A stretch of DNA of 64,000 nt from Rhizohabitans arisaemae (GCF_025996515.1 NZ_BLRH01000034.1:682001-746000); one strand, 5' to 3'. Numbered from the stretch's first letter, positions 8,641 to 17,256 are shown. Numbers and translations are program-made. Notes: generated by a model not told the origin, from the sequence alone.

Positions 8641-10014
8641 CTACGCGGGTGTCAGCCGCCGCACGTCCGGCAGGCGGTCGCAGTCCAGCAGCGTGTCCCA
8701 CAGCCGCTCCGCGTCACCCGTGGGCAGCGCCGCTCCGGCCAGCTGGAGGAACTTCCGGCGGATGTGGTGATCGCTTGCCGGGTTCTTGTCGTTGCCGTAG
8801 GGGTTGTCACACCACCCCGTCACGATCCTCCCGTCGCGGAACCGCACCTCGGCCCCGGCCCGGTGGATGTCGGGGAACAGCTCGTCGAGCGCGGGATCCG
8901 CGACGATCGCGACCCGGGACGCCAGCGCGCGGATCCGCGGATCCGCCAGCGCGTCCGGTTCGAACGCGTCCACGCCCGCGTGCCCGTGGGCGAGCAAGGC
9001 GGCCGTCGCGTAGCGGATCGAGAACCTCGCCGAGAGCGCGGAACCCGGCGGGGGCAGGTGGCCGAGTTCCGCGGCGCGGGCGCTCACGGTCACCGTCACC
9101 GCCTCGATGCTCTCCGGATCCGGCGCCGACGCCATCCGCCAGGGCGTGCCGTCGTTCCCGAACGCCTCGACCAGGGCGTCGAGCACCGGATGGACGTGCC
9201 CGCACGTGGAGTGGAACTTGACGTACCCCGCGTCGACCGCCCACTTCTCACCCAGGTCCCGCGTCAGCTCGTCGTCGTCGACCGACGAACCCAGTAACCG
9301 GCCGAAAACCTCCGGCACGGCTTCACCGTTGGACGTGAAGCCGGCGTCCGCGAGCCGCAGGGCGAGGAATCCGGCCGAGCCGCTCAACGTGGGCGTCGCG
9401 CTGTGCATGTCGGCACCTGAGTACGGGGAGCCGTACGACGTCGCCGAGGCGACCCCGGCGGCGCCGTTCATCGCGGTCAGCACTATGGGCGCCGGGCGGC
9501 CCAGCAGCCGGGCCAGTCCCGCCGCGACCGCCGCGTGGCCGAGGTTGCCGTGGCAGTGCACGCGGTCCCTGAGCCGTACAGCTCGCTGGAGGCGACCCTG
9601 GACCTCGTACCCCAGGATGAACGCCGTGAGGAAGTCGTAGCCGCTCATTCCCTCGGCCTGGGCCAGGGCCAGGAGCGGCGGGAGGACGTGCATGGCGGGG
9701 TGGCCGGTCGGCCGGGCGCCCTCGTCGAGTTCGGTGGAGCAGATGAAGATCGCATTGAGAAGCGCGGCCTCCTGGTAGGAGGCGGTGGGAAAGCCCGGTG
9801 CGAGCAGCCGGGCCGCACCCTCGGTGCCGTGCGCGGCGATCAGGCGACGGGCGGGGAGGGTCCGCGAGCCGCGGATCCCGACCCCGAACGTGTCGGCCAC
9901 GACACGGGCGGCCCGGCGGCGGGTGGACGCCGGGATGTCCTCGCCCCGCACGCCGGCGACGAACTCGGCGAGCGACGCCATCGCCTCCGCAGTCCTGGAC
10001 GGCTTCTCCTGCAT
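8641..10014 (-). CDS. MmgE/PrpD family dehydratase
   Basis: A 457-residue MmgE/PrpD protein, the fold of 2-methylcitrate dehydratase, iminodisuccinate epimerase and cis-aconitate decarboxylase. Family features include the N-terminal helical region (RAARVVADTFGVGIRG), GHPAMHVLPPLLALA, CHGNLGHAAVAAGLARLLG and FHSTCGHVHPVLDAL. The exact substrate cannot be read from the sequence; these enzymes typically act on carboxylic acids. The ATG at 10014 is preceded by AAAGGTGG; an upstream in-frame start at 10104 would add 30 residues without family likeness. It lies between the XRE-cupin regulator (150 bp upstream) and an Fe-alcohol dehydrogenase (63 bp downstream), all leftward, so they are probably co-transcribed. 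Confidence 0.85.
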   Translation of the reverse strand: MQEKPSRTAEAMASLAEFVAGVRGEDIPASTRRRAARVVADTFGVGIRGSRTLPARRLIAAHGTEGAARLLAPGFPTASYQEAALLNAIFICSTELDEGARPTGHPAMHVLPPLLALAQAEGMSGYDFLTAFILGYEVQGRLQRAVRLRDRVHCHGNLGHAAVAAGLARLLGRPAPIVLTAMNGAAGVASATSYGSPYSGADMHSATPTLSGSAGFLALRLADAGFTSNGEAVPEVFGRLLGSSVDDDELTRDLGEKWAVDAGYVKFHSTCGHVHPVLDALVEAFGNDGTPWRMASAPDPESIEAVTVTVSARAAELGHLPPPGSALSARFSIRYATAALLAHGHAGVDAFEPDALADPRIRALASRVAIVADPALDELFPDIHRAGAEVRFRDGRIVTGWCDNPYGNDKNPASDHHIRRKFLQLAGAALPTGDAERLWDTLLDCDRLPDVRRLTPA

Positions 10015-10164
10015 CCGGTGACACCACCTTTGGTACGCCCGACGGAGGGGCTTGGACACTGACGATCGTTTGCTGAAAGGTCCGGCCGACCGGAAGACGG
10101 GCACTCAGACGAGCCTCGGCGCCCGGGCGGCGAGGTCGGGGAGGAACGTGCCGGTCGAGGCCGG

Positions 10165-10791
10165 TTACTTATCCGAGTAGCACCCGGCTGTGGTGGGTGG
10201 GGTCGAGCAGCCGAGGAAGACGGCGGATTGCCGGGTCGGGTTGGCGTAGGCGTGGGGCACGGAGGAGTCGAAGGAGATGGAGTCGCCGGTCCCCACCCGG
10301 TAGCCGTGTCCGTCCAGGTAAACGATCAGCTCTCCTTCGATGACGAGGAAGACCTCCTCACCGATGTGCGCCATGGGCGTTTCCTCGGTCGAGAACTGCG
10401 GCGGCACCGTCGTCCAGACGAGGCCCAGCTTCCGGTTCGTCACCGGCGTGAGCAACTCCTGCTGCAGACCGTGTCCGTCGTCGTCCCCGTTCGCGGCCAT
10501 CACGAGGTTCCTGCGCTCGTGCCGCCGTACGATGATCCGCTCGGACTCATACTCGTTGGCGCCTTGGAAGAAGGCCACAATGGGAAGGCCGAGCGCCCGG
10601 GACAATCTCATCAATGTATTGAAGGACGGGTTGCCGATTCCCCGCTCCAGCTGACTGATGAGGCCCGCGCTCACCCCCGCCACATCGGCGAGCTCCTCAA
10701 CGGTCATGCGGCCTTCCCGGCTGCTGCGGAGTATCCGGCCCAGATGAGCGACCCGCGCTTCGCTGTCGGGTAGAGCTCCCCGTGTTCCCAT
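10165..10791 (-). CDS. XRE-cupin transcriptional regulator (PuuR-like architecture)
   Basis: A 208-residue regulator. An N-terminal XRE helix-turn-helix (residues about 15-70; MTVEELADVAGVSAGLISQ then LERGIGNPSFNTLMRLSRAL) is joined to a C-terminal cupin (about 120-195; GEEVFLVIEGELIVYLDG and GDSISFDSSVPHAYAN). This is the architecture of PuuR and related repressors of amine, amino acid and carbon catabolism, where the cupin senses a small ligand. AAGGAG 9 nt before the ATG supports the start. It is divergent from the aldolase-CapA-dehydrogenase-amidohydrolase operon and heads the opposite arm. An AT-rich motif in the shared promoter recurs before the binding-protein gene at 21994, making it the best candidate regulator of the whole 7-27 kb region. 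Confidence 0.88.
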   Translation of the reverse strand: MGTRGALPDSEARVAHLGRILRSSREGRMTVEELADVAGVSAGLISQLERGIGNPSFNTLMRLSRALGLPIVAFFQGANEYESERIIVRRHERRNLVMAANGDDDGHGLQQELLTPVTNRKLGLVWTTVPPQFSTEETPMAHIGEEVFLVIEGELIVYLDGHGYRVGTGDSISFDSSVPHAYANPTRQSAVFLGCSTPPTTAGCYSDK

Positions 10792-10881
10792 ACGCTGACC
10801 GCTCCTTCGCGTCTATCCTTCTTCATTATATACATGCTACGTTCTCTCTTGTGAAGAACGGTGGTGCTGGAAGGGGCTTGT
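10792..10881. promoter_or_regulatory. Divergent promoter with TTCATTATATA operator candidate
   Basis: This 90-bp gap serves the XRE-cupin gene (leftward) and the aldolase gene (rightward). TTCATTATATA at 10822-10832 stands out in a GC-rich setting and recurs exactly at 21948-21958. Read leftward it contains TATAATG, a good -10 for the regulator gene. In that direction ATGTATATAATGAAGA resembles my recollection of the E. coli PuuR box (AAAATATAATGAACA). An autoregulatory operator is therefore likely. Confidence 0.55.
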
Positions 10882-11631
10882 GTGAAGGCTGAATCGGGGA
10901 GCCGGGACCTGCGGGCGGGGATTCTCACGGCGGACCTATCGCCCGTCCTTATCCGCCTGCTGGCGCAATCCCGCGTCGACTTCGTCGTCCTGGACGCGGA
11001 ACAGACCGGTATTCTCCCACGTGACTGCGCGGACGTGGTCCAGCGCCTCCTGTATTCGTCCGTCCACGTGGCCGTACGCGTCCCAGACCTCGACGAACGC
11101 ACCCTCGTGGAGTTCGCCAACACGGGGGCGCACGAGCTGGTGCTCCCGCGCGTACGCAGCCCGCACGAGGTGGAGGACGCGCACCGGGCGACCCGGTACC
11201 CACCGTCCGGCAGACGATCGAAGCAGGTCTCATACGCCTCCTCCCTCGGGACGGACTACAGCCTGGTGCCCCGGCTGAGCGTGCTCTTCGAGACGGTTGA
11301 GGCTATCGACAACGTGGCGGAGTTCGCAGCGTCGAAATTCGTCGAGGGGATGTGGGTCGGCCCCAACGACCTCGCGATGGACCTGGAGGCCCACGGCCGG
11401 GGCGGCCGGGAGAACCTCGAGGCGGCCATCGACCGCACCGTCGCGGTGATGGCCGAGGCGGGGCACTCGATCGGTTTGCCGGCCTCGTCCGTCGACGGCC
11501 TCCAGGACGCCTTCGCCCGAGGCGCCGACCGCTGCGCCGTCTACTGGGAGCGCCAGCTCGGCGCGCTGGTCGGACAGGTGGGCGGAGCGGCCGCGTACTT
11601 TCAGAGTTCGAGAGAGGAAATCGCATCGTGA
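10882..11631 (+). CDS. HpcH/HpaI family aldolase/citrate lyase-type enzyme
   Basis: A 249-residue TIM-barrel protein of the HpcH/HpaI family (4-hydroxy-2-oxoheptanedioate aldolase type), which cleaves 2-oxo-acid aldol products with a divalent metal. Seen: VVLDAEQTG at the first acidic site, VRVPDLDERTLVEFANTGAHE, the loop YPPSGRR, and EGMWVGPNDLAMDL, which matches the family GPxDL(S/A) element. The usual EH of the first site is EQ here, a possible change in the active site. GTG at 10882 follows GGAAGGGG by about 5 nt; a GTG at 10861 is less well placed. It is first in a rightward operon and overlaps the CapA-type gene by GTGA. Confidence 0.8.
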   Translation: MKAESGSRDLRAGILTADLSPVLIRLLAQSRVDFVVLDAEQTGILPRDCADVVQRLLYSSVHVAVRVPDLDERTLVEFANTGAHELVLPRVRSPHEVEDAHRATRYPPSGRRSKQVSYASSLGTDYSLVPRLSVLFETVEAIDNVAEFAASKFVEGMWVGPNDLAMDLEAHGRGGRENLEAAIDRTVAVMAEAGHSIGLPASSVDGLQDAFARGADRCAVYWERQLGALVGQVGGAAAYFQSSREEIAS

Positions 11632-12821
11632 AGCAGGACATCGACCAGGGGACGGCCGCGCGGTCCGCGCTGCGCCTGGGAGCGGTGGGAGACATCCTCG
11701 TCGACCGGGACGAACCCCACACCGCCTTCGCCCGCAGCACCGCGGTGCTGGACGACGTCGACGTCCTCTTCGGCAACTGTGAAGCCGTCTACGCCGACGG
11801 CGTGCACCCCGCGCCCAGTGCGAGCATCCCGGTCCTCGGGAAGCCCGAACACGGCCGCGACCTCGGGAAAGCCGGCTTCGACGTCATGTCGCTGGCCAAC
11901 AACCACACCGTGGACGGCGGGTACGAGGGCCTGCGCCAGACGCTGCGGCTCCTGCACGACCAGGACATCGTGACCTGCGGCGGCGGCGAGAACCGGGCCC
12001 AGGCCGTCGCCCCGGCCGTGATCGAGCGCAACGGGTGGCGCATCGCCTTCCTCGCCTACACCTGCGTCTACCCCGCCGGTTACGAGGCGGGCACGGACAC
12101 GCCCGGCCTGGCCGTTCTGCGCACCCACGACATCTACGTCCGGTCCGAGATGGACGCCTTCCAGTCCGGCGGGGCGCCGGAGCGGCTCACCGTGCTGGAC
12201 CCGCGGGACCTGCGTACCCTCCGATCCCACATCGCCGACGCCCGCCGGACGGCCGACGTCGTCGTGGTGAGCGTGCACGCGGGTGACGGCAGCCGGCCCG
12301 CGGTGGTCCTCGACTACGAGCGCGACATCGCGCGCGCCGCGATCGACGCGGGCGCCGACGCGTACCTGGGCCACCATCACCACATGCTCCGGGGCGCCGA
12401 GTACTACCGGGGCAAGCCGGTGTTCTACGGGCTGGGCCACTTCGTGTTCGACGTGCCGGACTTCGAGAGCCAGGTGCCCCCGAGCATCCTGGCCCGGATG
12501 GCCGAGCACGCCGGCGAGTACGGCTACGGGTATCGCGACGACGGCTATCCGCTGCTGCCCATGCACCCGGAGGCGAGGATGACCGTGTTCGCCGTGTGCG
12601 ACTTCGATCCGGACGGGACCGTGCACGCCGGCGTGGTCGCGACGAGGCTCAACCCCGAGGGTCAGCCCGTGCCGCTCGACCCGGCCGGGGAGGACGGCGC
12701 GGTGGTCCTCGGCTATCTCCGCGACATCACCGGGCGTGCCGAGCTGTCCGCGGACTGGCGCGTGGGAGACCGCACAGTGGGCGGCTACCGCGTCATCGAC
12801 CTCGTCGAATCCGTCTCATGA
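11628..12821 (+). CDS. CapA family metallophosphoesterase-like protein
   Basis: A 397-residue protein of the poly-gamma-glutamate biosynthesis CapA / PGA_cap family, with a calcineurin-like metallophosphoesterase fold. Metal-site-like motifs are GAVGDILVDRD near the start, GNCEAVYAD, SLANNHTVDGGYEGL, VSVHAGDGSRP and LGHHHHMLRG, then PVFYGLGHFVFD. No signal peptide or membrane anchor is seen, unlike capsule CapA proteins, so a cytoplasmic catabolic role is plausible. GTG at 11628 overlaps the previous stop (GTGA), and AGAGAGGAAA is the ribosome site. Its place among catabolic genes suggests hydrolysis of a phosphoester, amide or peptide-like substrate, but this is inference. Confidence 0.8.
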   Translation: MKQDIDQGTAARSALRLGAVGDILVDRDEPHTAFARSTAVLDDVDVLFGNCEAVYADGVHPAPSASIPVLGKPEHGRDLGKAGFDVMSLANNHTVDGGYEGLRQTLRLLHDQDIVTCGGGENRAQAVAPAVIERNGWRIAFLAYTCVYPAGYEAGTDTPGLAVLRTHDIYVRSEMDAFQSGGAPERLTVLDPRDLRTLRSHIADARRTADVVVVSVHAGDGSRPAVVLDYERDIARAAIDAGADAYLGHHHHMLRGAEYYRGKPVFYGLGHFVFDVPDFESQVPPSILARMAEHAGEYGYGYRDDGYPLLPMHPEARMTVFAVCDFDPDGTVHAGVVATRLNPEGQPVPLDPAGEDGAVVLGYLRDITGRAELSADWRVGDRTVGGYRVIDLVESVS

Positions 12822-14026
12822 GCGGCAACGGCCCGGCCGGCGGCAGCGCCCTGGCCGACTCGGGCAGCCGGGCGTTCGACCTGCCCCAGCTCTCGCGAGT
12901 GCTGTACGGCCCCAAGGCGCTGTCACAGGTCTCCTTGGAAGTGGAACGTTCCAGCTGCCGTCGGGTGCTGCTGGTGACGAATCCCGCCACGTACCGGCGC
13001 ACCGACGTGCCGGAGCGCCTGCGGGACATCCTCGGGAGCGCGCTCGTCGGCGTGTTCCCCGAGGCGGGCGCGCACGTGCCGCTCGCCACCGTGGAGGCGG
13101 CGACGGCGATGGCCAAGGAGCGGGGCGCCGACCTCGTCGTGAGCGTCGGCGGCGGCAGCGCCGTGGACTGCGCGAAGGCGGTCGCCCTGTGCGCGCCGCA
13201 GGAGACCTCGGCCTCGGCCGCCCTCGCCCGCCACGAGGTACACGGGGGAGACGCCGCCGGTCACCGGCCGCTGCCGCACATCGCCGTCCCCACCACGCTC
13301 TCCGCCGCCGAGTACACGCCCACGTTCACGGTGACCATGCCGGACGGCGCCAAGGTGATGTACCACCACCCGGACATCACCTCCCGGACGGTCGTCCTGG
13401 ACTCGTCGGTGGCCCGGAACACCCCGGCCTGGCTCTGGAGCGCCACCGGGGCACGGGCCGTCGACCACTGCGTCGAGTGGTTCCTGTCCCGGGCGCACAT
13501 GCCGTTCACCGACGCCCTGGTCGTCCGGGCGCTGGAGATGCTGTGGCGGAGCCTGCCCGCGGTGGCGGAGAACCCCGACGACCTCGACGCCCGGCAGGAA
13601 GGCCAGCTCGCGGCCTGGATGAGCGTGTTCGGCTCCACCAACGTCCTCGGCGGCCTCTCCCACGCGATCGGCCACCAGCTCGGCAGCCACACGGGGATGC
13701 TGCACGGTCATACGACCTGCGTGATCCTCCCCCACGTGCTCGAGTTCAACGCGCCCGCGGCGCAAGACCGGCTGGCGCGGCTCGCCGAGGTGGTCGGGGT
13801 GCGGGACGGCGACGGCGCGCACACCGCGCAGGCCTTCGTCGAAGGACTCCGGGGCCTGTTCCGGCGCCTCGGCCTGCCCTCGACCATCTCCGAGGCCACG
13901 GACTCGGCCGTCGACGTCGCCTCCATCGGCGACGCGGTGATGACCGAGATCGCGATCGCCAACAATCCGCGTGAGGTGACCCGTGACGACGTCCAAGCCA
14001 TCCTCGAAAAGGCCCTCGGGGCCTGA
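12818..14026 (+). CDS. Iron-containing alcohol dehydrogenase / maleylacetate reductase-like (paralog 2)
   Basis: A 402-residue group III dehydrogenase. It has VSVGGGSAVDCAKAVAL for the cofactor, and metal-ligand motifs VDHCVEWFLS, LSHAIGHQLG and LHGHTTCVILPHVLEFN. It is plainly a paralog of the 7408-8577 product: the same motifs occur in the same order. ATG at 12818 overlaps the CapA-type stop (ATGA). Its 3' end overlaps the amidohydrolase start by 44 bp. Two such enzymes in one cluster suggest successive reductions or oxidations, or different aldehydes. No specific substrate can be named. Confidence 0.85.
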   Translation: MSGNGPAGGSALADSGSRAFDLPQLSRVLYGPKALSQVSLEVERSSCRRVLLVTNPATYRRTDVPERLRDILGSALVGVFPEAGAHVPLATVEAATAMAKERGADLVVSVGGGSAVDCAKAVALCAPQETSASAALARHEVHGGDAAGHRPLPHIAVPTTLSAAEYTPTFTVTMPDGAKVMYHHPDITSRTVVLDSSVARNTPAWLWSATGARAVDHCVEWFLSRAHMPFTDALVVRALEMLWRSLPAVAENPDDLDARQEGQLAAWMSVFGSTNVLGGLSHAIGHQLGSHTGMLHGHTTCVILPHVLEFNAPAAQDRLARLAEVVGVRDGDGAHTAQAFVEGLRGLFRRLGLPSTISEATDSAVDVASIGDAVMTEIAIANNPREVTRDDVQAILEKALGA

Positions 14027-15410
14027 GCGCCCGCCCGCCCCGCTGGTCCTCGCCGATGTGGGGGCCGCGTGGGTGGGGCCCGCCGGCGCCCGCGGTCTCG
14101 TCCACGGCGTCGACGTCGTCGTGGAGGACGGTCGCGTACGGGCCGTCGGGCCGGCGGCCCCGCGCCCCGGCGGGGCCCGTGTCCTGGACGCCTCACGGTG
14201 GATCGTCCTGCCGGGCATGGTGAACGCGCACCATCACCTCAACCAGCAGCTGACCAGGACACTCGTGCCCGCAGGGAGCATCGACGACTGGCTCGCCGCG
14301 GCCTACCCCCGGTGGTCGCTGGTGGACGCGAGGACGGCGTGGGCGGGTGCCCGCGCCGGTCTGGCCGAGCTGGTGCTCACCGGTGTGACGACGGTCGGAG
14401 ACCTCAGTTACTACTTCCCCCGCGGGCACGCCGACGTGTTCGACGCCCAGGTGGAGGCGGCGGCCGAGATCGGGTGCCGCATGGTCGCGGCCCGGGGCGG
14501 GCTCCGGGACGCCGGACCGGCGGTACGGCGCCGGGTGGGCGACCTGGTGGACGCCACGATCGAGTCCCCCGACTTCCTCCTCGCCGAGCTGGATCGGGTT
14601 TTCCGGGGGTACCACGACCCCGCCGACGACGCCATGGTCAAGGTGGCCGTGGGTCTCACCGAGCCGCTCTGGGACGAACCGGATCTCATGCGCGAGCTCT
14701 CCGCCTTCGCGCGGTCCCGGGATCTCCGGATGCACACGCACCTGCACCCCCGGCCCTCGGACCACGAGGCCACCGGGGGTGACGTGGTGGCACGCCTGTC
14801 CGAACTCGGATGGTGGGGGCCCGACGTCTGGGTCGCGCACGGCACCCGGCTGGACGCCCGGGAGCGGGCGGCGATGGCGGCCGACGGCGTCGCCCTCGCG
14901 ACGTGCCCCTCCTCGAACGCGCGTCTCGCCACGCCGATCGCGCCCGCCTGGGCGTTGCACCGTGAAGGGGGCGTCGTCGCACTGGGCGTCGACGGCGCGG
15001 CGTCCAACGACGGCGGCGACTTCCTGCTCGAATGCCGCCTCGCCTGGCAGGTGCAGCGCATCGCGGGCGGCCCGGCGGCTAGCGGCCTGCTGCCCGAGGT
15101 CGTTCTCGACTGGGCGACCGCCGGTGGTGCGCGGGCACTGGGCTGGCCGGGCCTGGGAGAGCTTCGCCCCGGGGGCCTGGCCGACCTCGCGTGCTTCGAC
15201 GTGTCGGGCCTGGACTTCGCCGGTGTCACGGATCTGCTCGCCGGCCTCGTGCTGTGCGGAATCAGCCATCGCGCCGAGACCGTGATCGTGGGAGGCCGGG
15301 TCGTCGTCGAGGACCGGCACCTGGTGTCCGCCGACGAGGACGAGATCGCGCGCACCGCGCACCGCCACGCCAAGGCGCTGCGGGACGGTGCGCGCGAAGC
15401 CGGTCTGTGA
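13983..15410 (+). CDS. Amidohydrolase, 8-oxoguanine deaminase / TrzN-like
   Basis: A 475-residue amidohydrolase-superfamily deaminase. MVNAHHHLNQQ (residues 79-89) supplies the first metal ligands, HTHLHP near 250 and VAHGTR near 284 further histidines, and GVDGAASNDGGDFL near 335 the catalytic aspartate; this last motif is close to that of 8-oxoguanine deaminase. The family deaminates or dechlorinates N-heterocycles (8-oxoguanine, s-triazines). The GTG start lies inside the preceding gene; the first about 20 residues are Ser/Pro-rich and unlike the family, so a later start cannot be excluded. It ends the rightward operon, 9 bp from the converging ThDP enzyme gene. A ring-deaminating step feeding the hydantoinase pathway is an attractive inference. 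Confidence 0.8.
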   Translation: MTTSKPSSKRPSGPERPPAPLVLADVGAAWVGPAGARGLVHGVDVVVEDGRVRAVGPAAPRPGGARVLDASRWIVLPGMVNAHHHLNQQLTRTLVPAGSIDDWLAAAYPRWSLVDARTAWAGARAGLAELVLTGVTTVGDLSYYFPRGHADVFDAQVEAAAEIGCRMVAARGGLRDAGPAVRRRVGDLVDATIESPDFLLAELDRVFRGYHDPADDAMVKVAVGLTEPLWDEPDLMRELSAFARSRDLRMHTHLHPRPSDHEATGGDVVARLSELGWWGPDVWVAHGTRLDARERAAMAADGVALATCPSSNARLATPIAPAWALHREGGVVALGVDGAASNDGGDFLLECRLAWQVQRIAGGPAASGLLPEVVLDWATAGGARALGWPGLGELRPGGLADLACFDVSGLDFAGVTDLLAGLVLCGISHRAETVIVGGRVVVEDRHLVSADEDEIARTAHRHAKALRDGAREAGL

Positions 15411-15419
15411 CCGCCGCCG

Positions 15420-17039
15420 CTACTCGCGGGGAAGGAGCTGCTTGATCTCGCGGAACGTGTCGCTCACCAGATCGCCGTTGACCGCGATGTCGATGAGGGT
15501 GGGGCCTTCCCCGGACAGGAACTCGGGAATCCGGGCCAGTCCGGCGACATCGACGACGTGCAGGGCGCGTACGCCCATGGCCCGTGCCATCTCGGCGAAC
15601 GCCGGCGAGGGGTAGTTGGACTCGTCGACCGGGAGGCCCTCGGCCGCCAGGGTGTGCCGCTCGATGCCGAAGCCCGCGTCGTTCAGCACCACCACGGAGA
15701 GCGGCGCACGGGTCCGTACGGCGGTCTCCAGTTCGTGGATGCTCATCGCGGCCGCCCCGTCGCCCATCACCGCCACGACCCTGCGGCCGTTCAGCCCGAC
15801 GGCGGCGCCGAGCGCCAGGGGCAGGCTCTGCGCGATCGAGCCGAAGGAGAACCCGTGGGTGAACGACCGGGGCACCCGCGGGCCGATCAGCTGCGCGGCC
15901 CAGATGCAGACGTGACCGCCGTCGACGACGACCGCGGCGTCGGCCGGGAGCGCCTCGTCGACCGCCGCGCAGGCCCGCCGGGGGTCCACCGTGCCCACGC
16001 CGTCGTCGAAGACGACGACGGGGGAGTCCGCCGACGGCTCGCCCGGCCAGTACTTCCTCGGCTCGGCGGGCGCACAGGCCGCTCTGAGCTGCCGGGCGGT
16101 CACCGCACCGTCGCCCAGTACGGCCAGCCGCGGCCGTACGAACCGTCCGAGGGCCTCCACGCGGGTGTCCACGTGGATCAGCACCGCGTCGTCGCGGAAG
16201 TCGGCCTTGGTCGTGGTCCAGTCGTTGAGCTGTGCACCGAACGCGACGACGCAGTCGGCGGCGGCCAGCGCGGCGGTCGCCCGCGTGTCGCCGAGGCCGC
16301 CCGTCACGCCCAGGTACCTGGGGTGGCCCGCGAAGTTCCCCTTGCCCAGCAGCGAGGTGACGATCGGCGCGTCCAGGTGCTCCGCGAGTGCGACGATCTC
16401 GGCGATCGCCTCGTCGCCCGAGGCCCCGCGACCGGCCAGCAGGACAGGCTGCGAGGCTTCGGCGAGGAACCCGGCCACGGTCTCGACGGCGGCCGGGTCG
16501 GCGGCCATCGGCCGCGGGTCCGGCCGTCCCGGCGTCCGGGCCCCGGCGCAGTCACCCAGTTGCACGTCGGTCGGGGCGTGCAGCACGACCGTCCGCTCGG
16601 TGGCGCAGAGGCGCAGCGCCTCCGCGACGTCCAGGCCGGCGCGCTCGCTGGTGGTGAGGGCGACGACCCGGGCCCCCAGCACCTGGCAGAAGGCCACCTG
16701 GTCGAGCCGTTGCAGGTTGTGGACGTCGCCTGCCGCCAGCCCGCCCGCGATGAGCAGGACCTTGGAACCGTGGGCGGCGGCCGTGGCGAGCGAGGTGGCG
16801 GTGTTCGTCAGCCCCGGGCCGTGCGTCACGGTGGCCACGCCGAGGCGCCCGGTGAGCCGGGAGTAGCCGTCGGCCATCGCGACCGCGCCCTGCTCATGGC
16901 GCGCGTGGACGATGCGGATCGCGTGCTTGCTCGACAGCTCGGCCAGGAGGTGCAGGTTGCCGTCTCCCATGACGGCGAACACGGTGTCCACCCCCTCCTC
17001 CGCGAGCGCGGCGGCGAGGAGTTCGAAGCCGCGCATCAC
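15420..17039 (-). CDS. Thiamine diphosphate-dependent enzyme (acetolactate synthase / 2-oxoacid decarboxylase-like)
   Basis: A 539-residue ThDP enzyme. The catalytic Glu is in HARHEQGAVAMADGYSR (E49). A central DHS-type domain spans about 190-330. The cofactor-binding motif is GDGAAAMS (426-) ending VVVLNDAG (N453-D454). The arrangement fits acetolactate synthase, benzoylformate decarboxylase and 5-guanidino-2-oxopentanoate decarboxylase. With no small ALS subunit and an aminotransferase in the linked operon, a 2-oxoacid decarboxylase is the likelier role. GTG at 17039 overlaps the TGA of a 36-codon ORF; ATG at 17036 forms TGATG. Expression seems to come from an inverted copy of the transporter-operon promoter at 17.3 kb. 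Confidence 0.82.
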   Translation of the reverse strand: MMRGFELLAAALAEEGVDTVFAVMGDGNLHLLAELSSKHAIRIVHARHEQGAVAMADGYSRLTGRLGVATVTHGPGLTNTATSLATAAAHGSKVLLIAGGLAAGDVHNLQRLDQVAFCQVLGARVVALTTSERAGLDVAEALRLCATERTVVLHAPTDVQLGDCAGARTPGRPDPRPMAADPAAVETVAGFLAEASQPVLLAGRGASGDEAIAEIVALAEHLDAPIVTSLLGKGNFAGHPRYLGVTGGLGDTRATAALAAADCVVAFGAQLNDWTTTKADFRDDAVLIHVDTRVEALGRFVRPRLAVLGDGAVTARQLRAACAPAEPRKYWPGEPSADSPVVVFDDGVGTVDPRRACAAVDEALPADAAVVVDGGHVCIWAAQLIGPRVPRSFTHGFSFGSIAQSLPLALGAAVGLNGRRVVAVMGDGAAAMSIHELETAVRTRAPLSVVVLNDAGFGIERHTLAAEGLPVDESNYPSPAFAEMARAMGVRALHVVDVAGLARIPEFLSGEGPTLIDIAVNGDLVSDTFREIKQLLPRE

Positions 17040-17146
17040 CGGACCACCACCCGCGAGGTCGGCCTCGTCGCGGAGATCCCCGCGTCCGGCCGTACACCGT
17101 CCGGCGGCGTCACGCCGCTCCCGTGGGTCGGGGGCAGGTCAAGCAT
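17036..17146 (-). pseudogene. Degraded N-terminal fragment of a dihydropyrimidinase gene, now a 36-codon leader ORF
   Basis: This reading frame (MLDLPPTHGSGVTPPDG, then VRPDAGISATRP...) aligns with the first about 28 residues of the dihydropyrimidinase at 26162 (MLDLLLTNGIVATPSGG, ARLDVGIKDGT), including the DNA around the start: AGAAAGGGATAAGC before this ATG, GAAAGGGAAGAAG before the intact one. After about 28 codons the likeness stops. The ORF has a good ribosome site and its TGA overlaps the start of the ThDP enzyme gene, so it probably serves as a translated leader. Confidence 0.65.
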
Positions 17147-17148
17147 GC

Positions 17149-17256
17149 TTATCCCTTTCTGTGTTGACCGGGCCACGGCGGGCTCCGCCGCACCACGCCG
17201 GGTGCGGCCTTCACCGCGGTGTGTCCGGGGGTGGCCGGGAACGACGGGTCCGTCAT
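17149..17256 (-). pseudogene. Degraded N-terminal fragment of an ABC permease gene (inverted copy)
   Basis: The first 25 codons (MTDPSFPATPGHTAVK, AAPGVVRRS) match the start of the DppC-type permease at 18054 (MTNPSFPATSRHAAVK, LAPGVVRRS). The match ends at 17182, and the frame then runs 10 unrelated codons to a TAA two bases before the next fragment's ATG. It is the coding end of the inverted promoter duplication. It is likely still transcribed, as leader of the ThDP enzyme gene. Confidence 0.7.
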
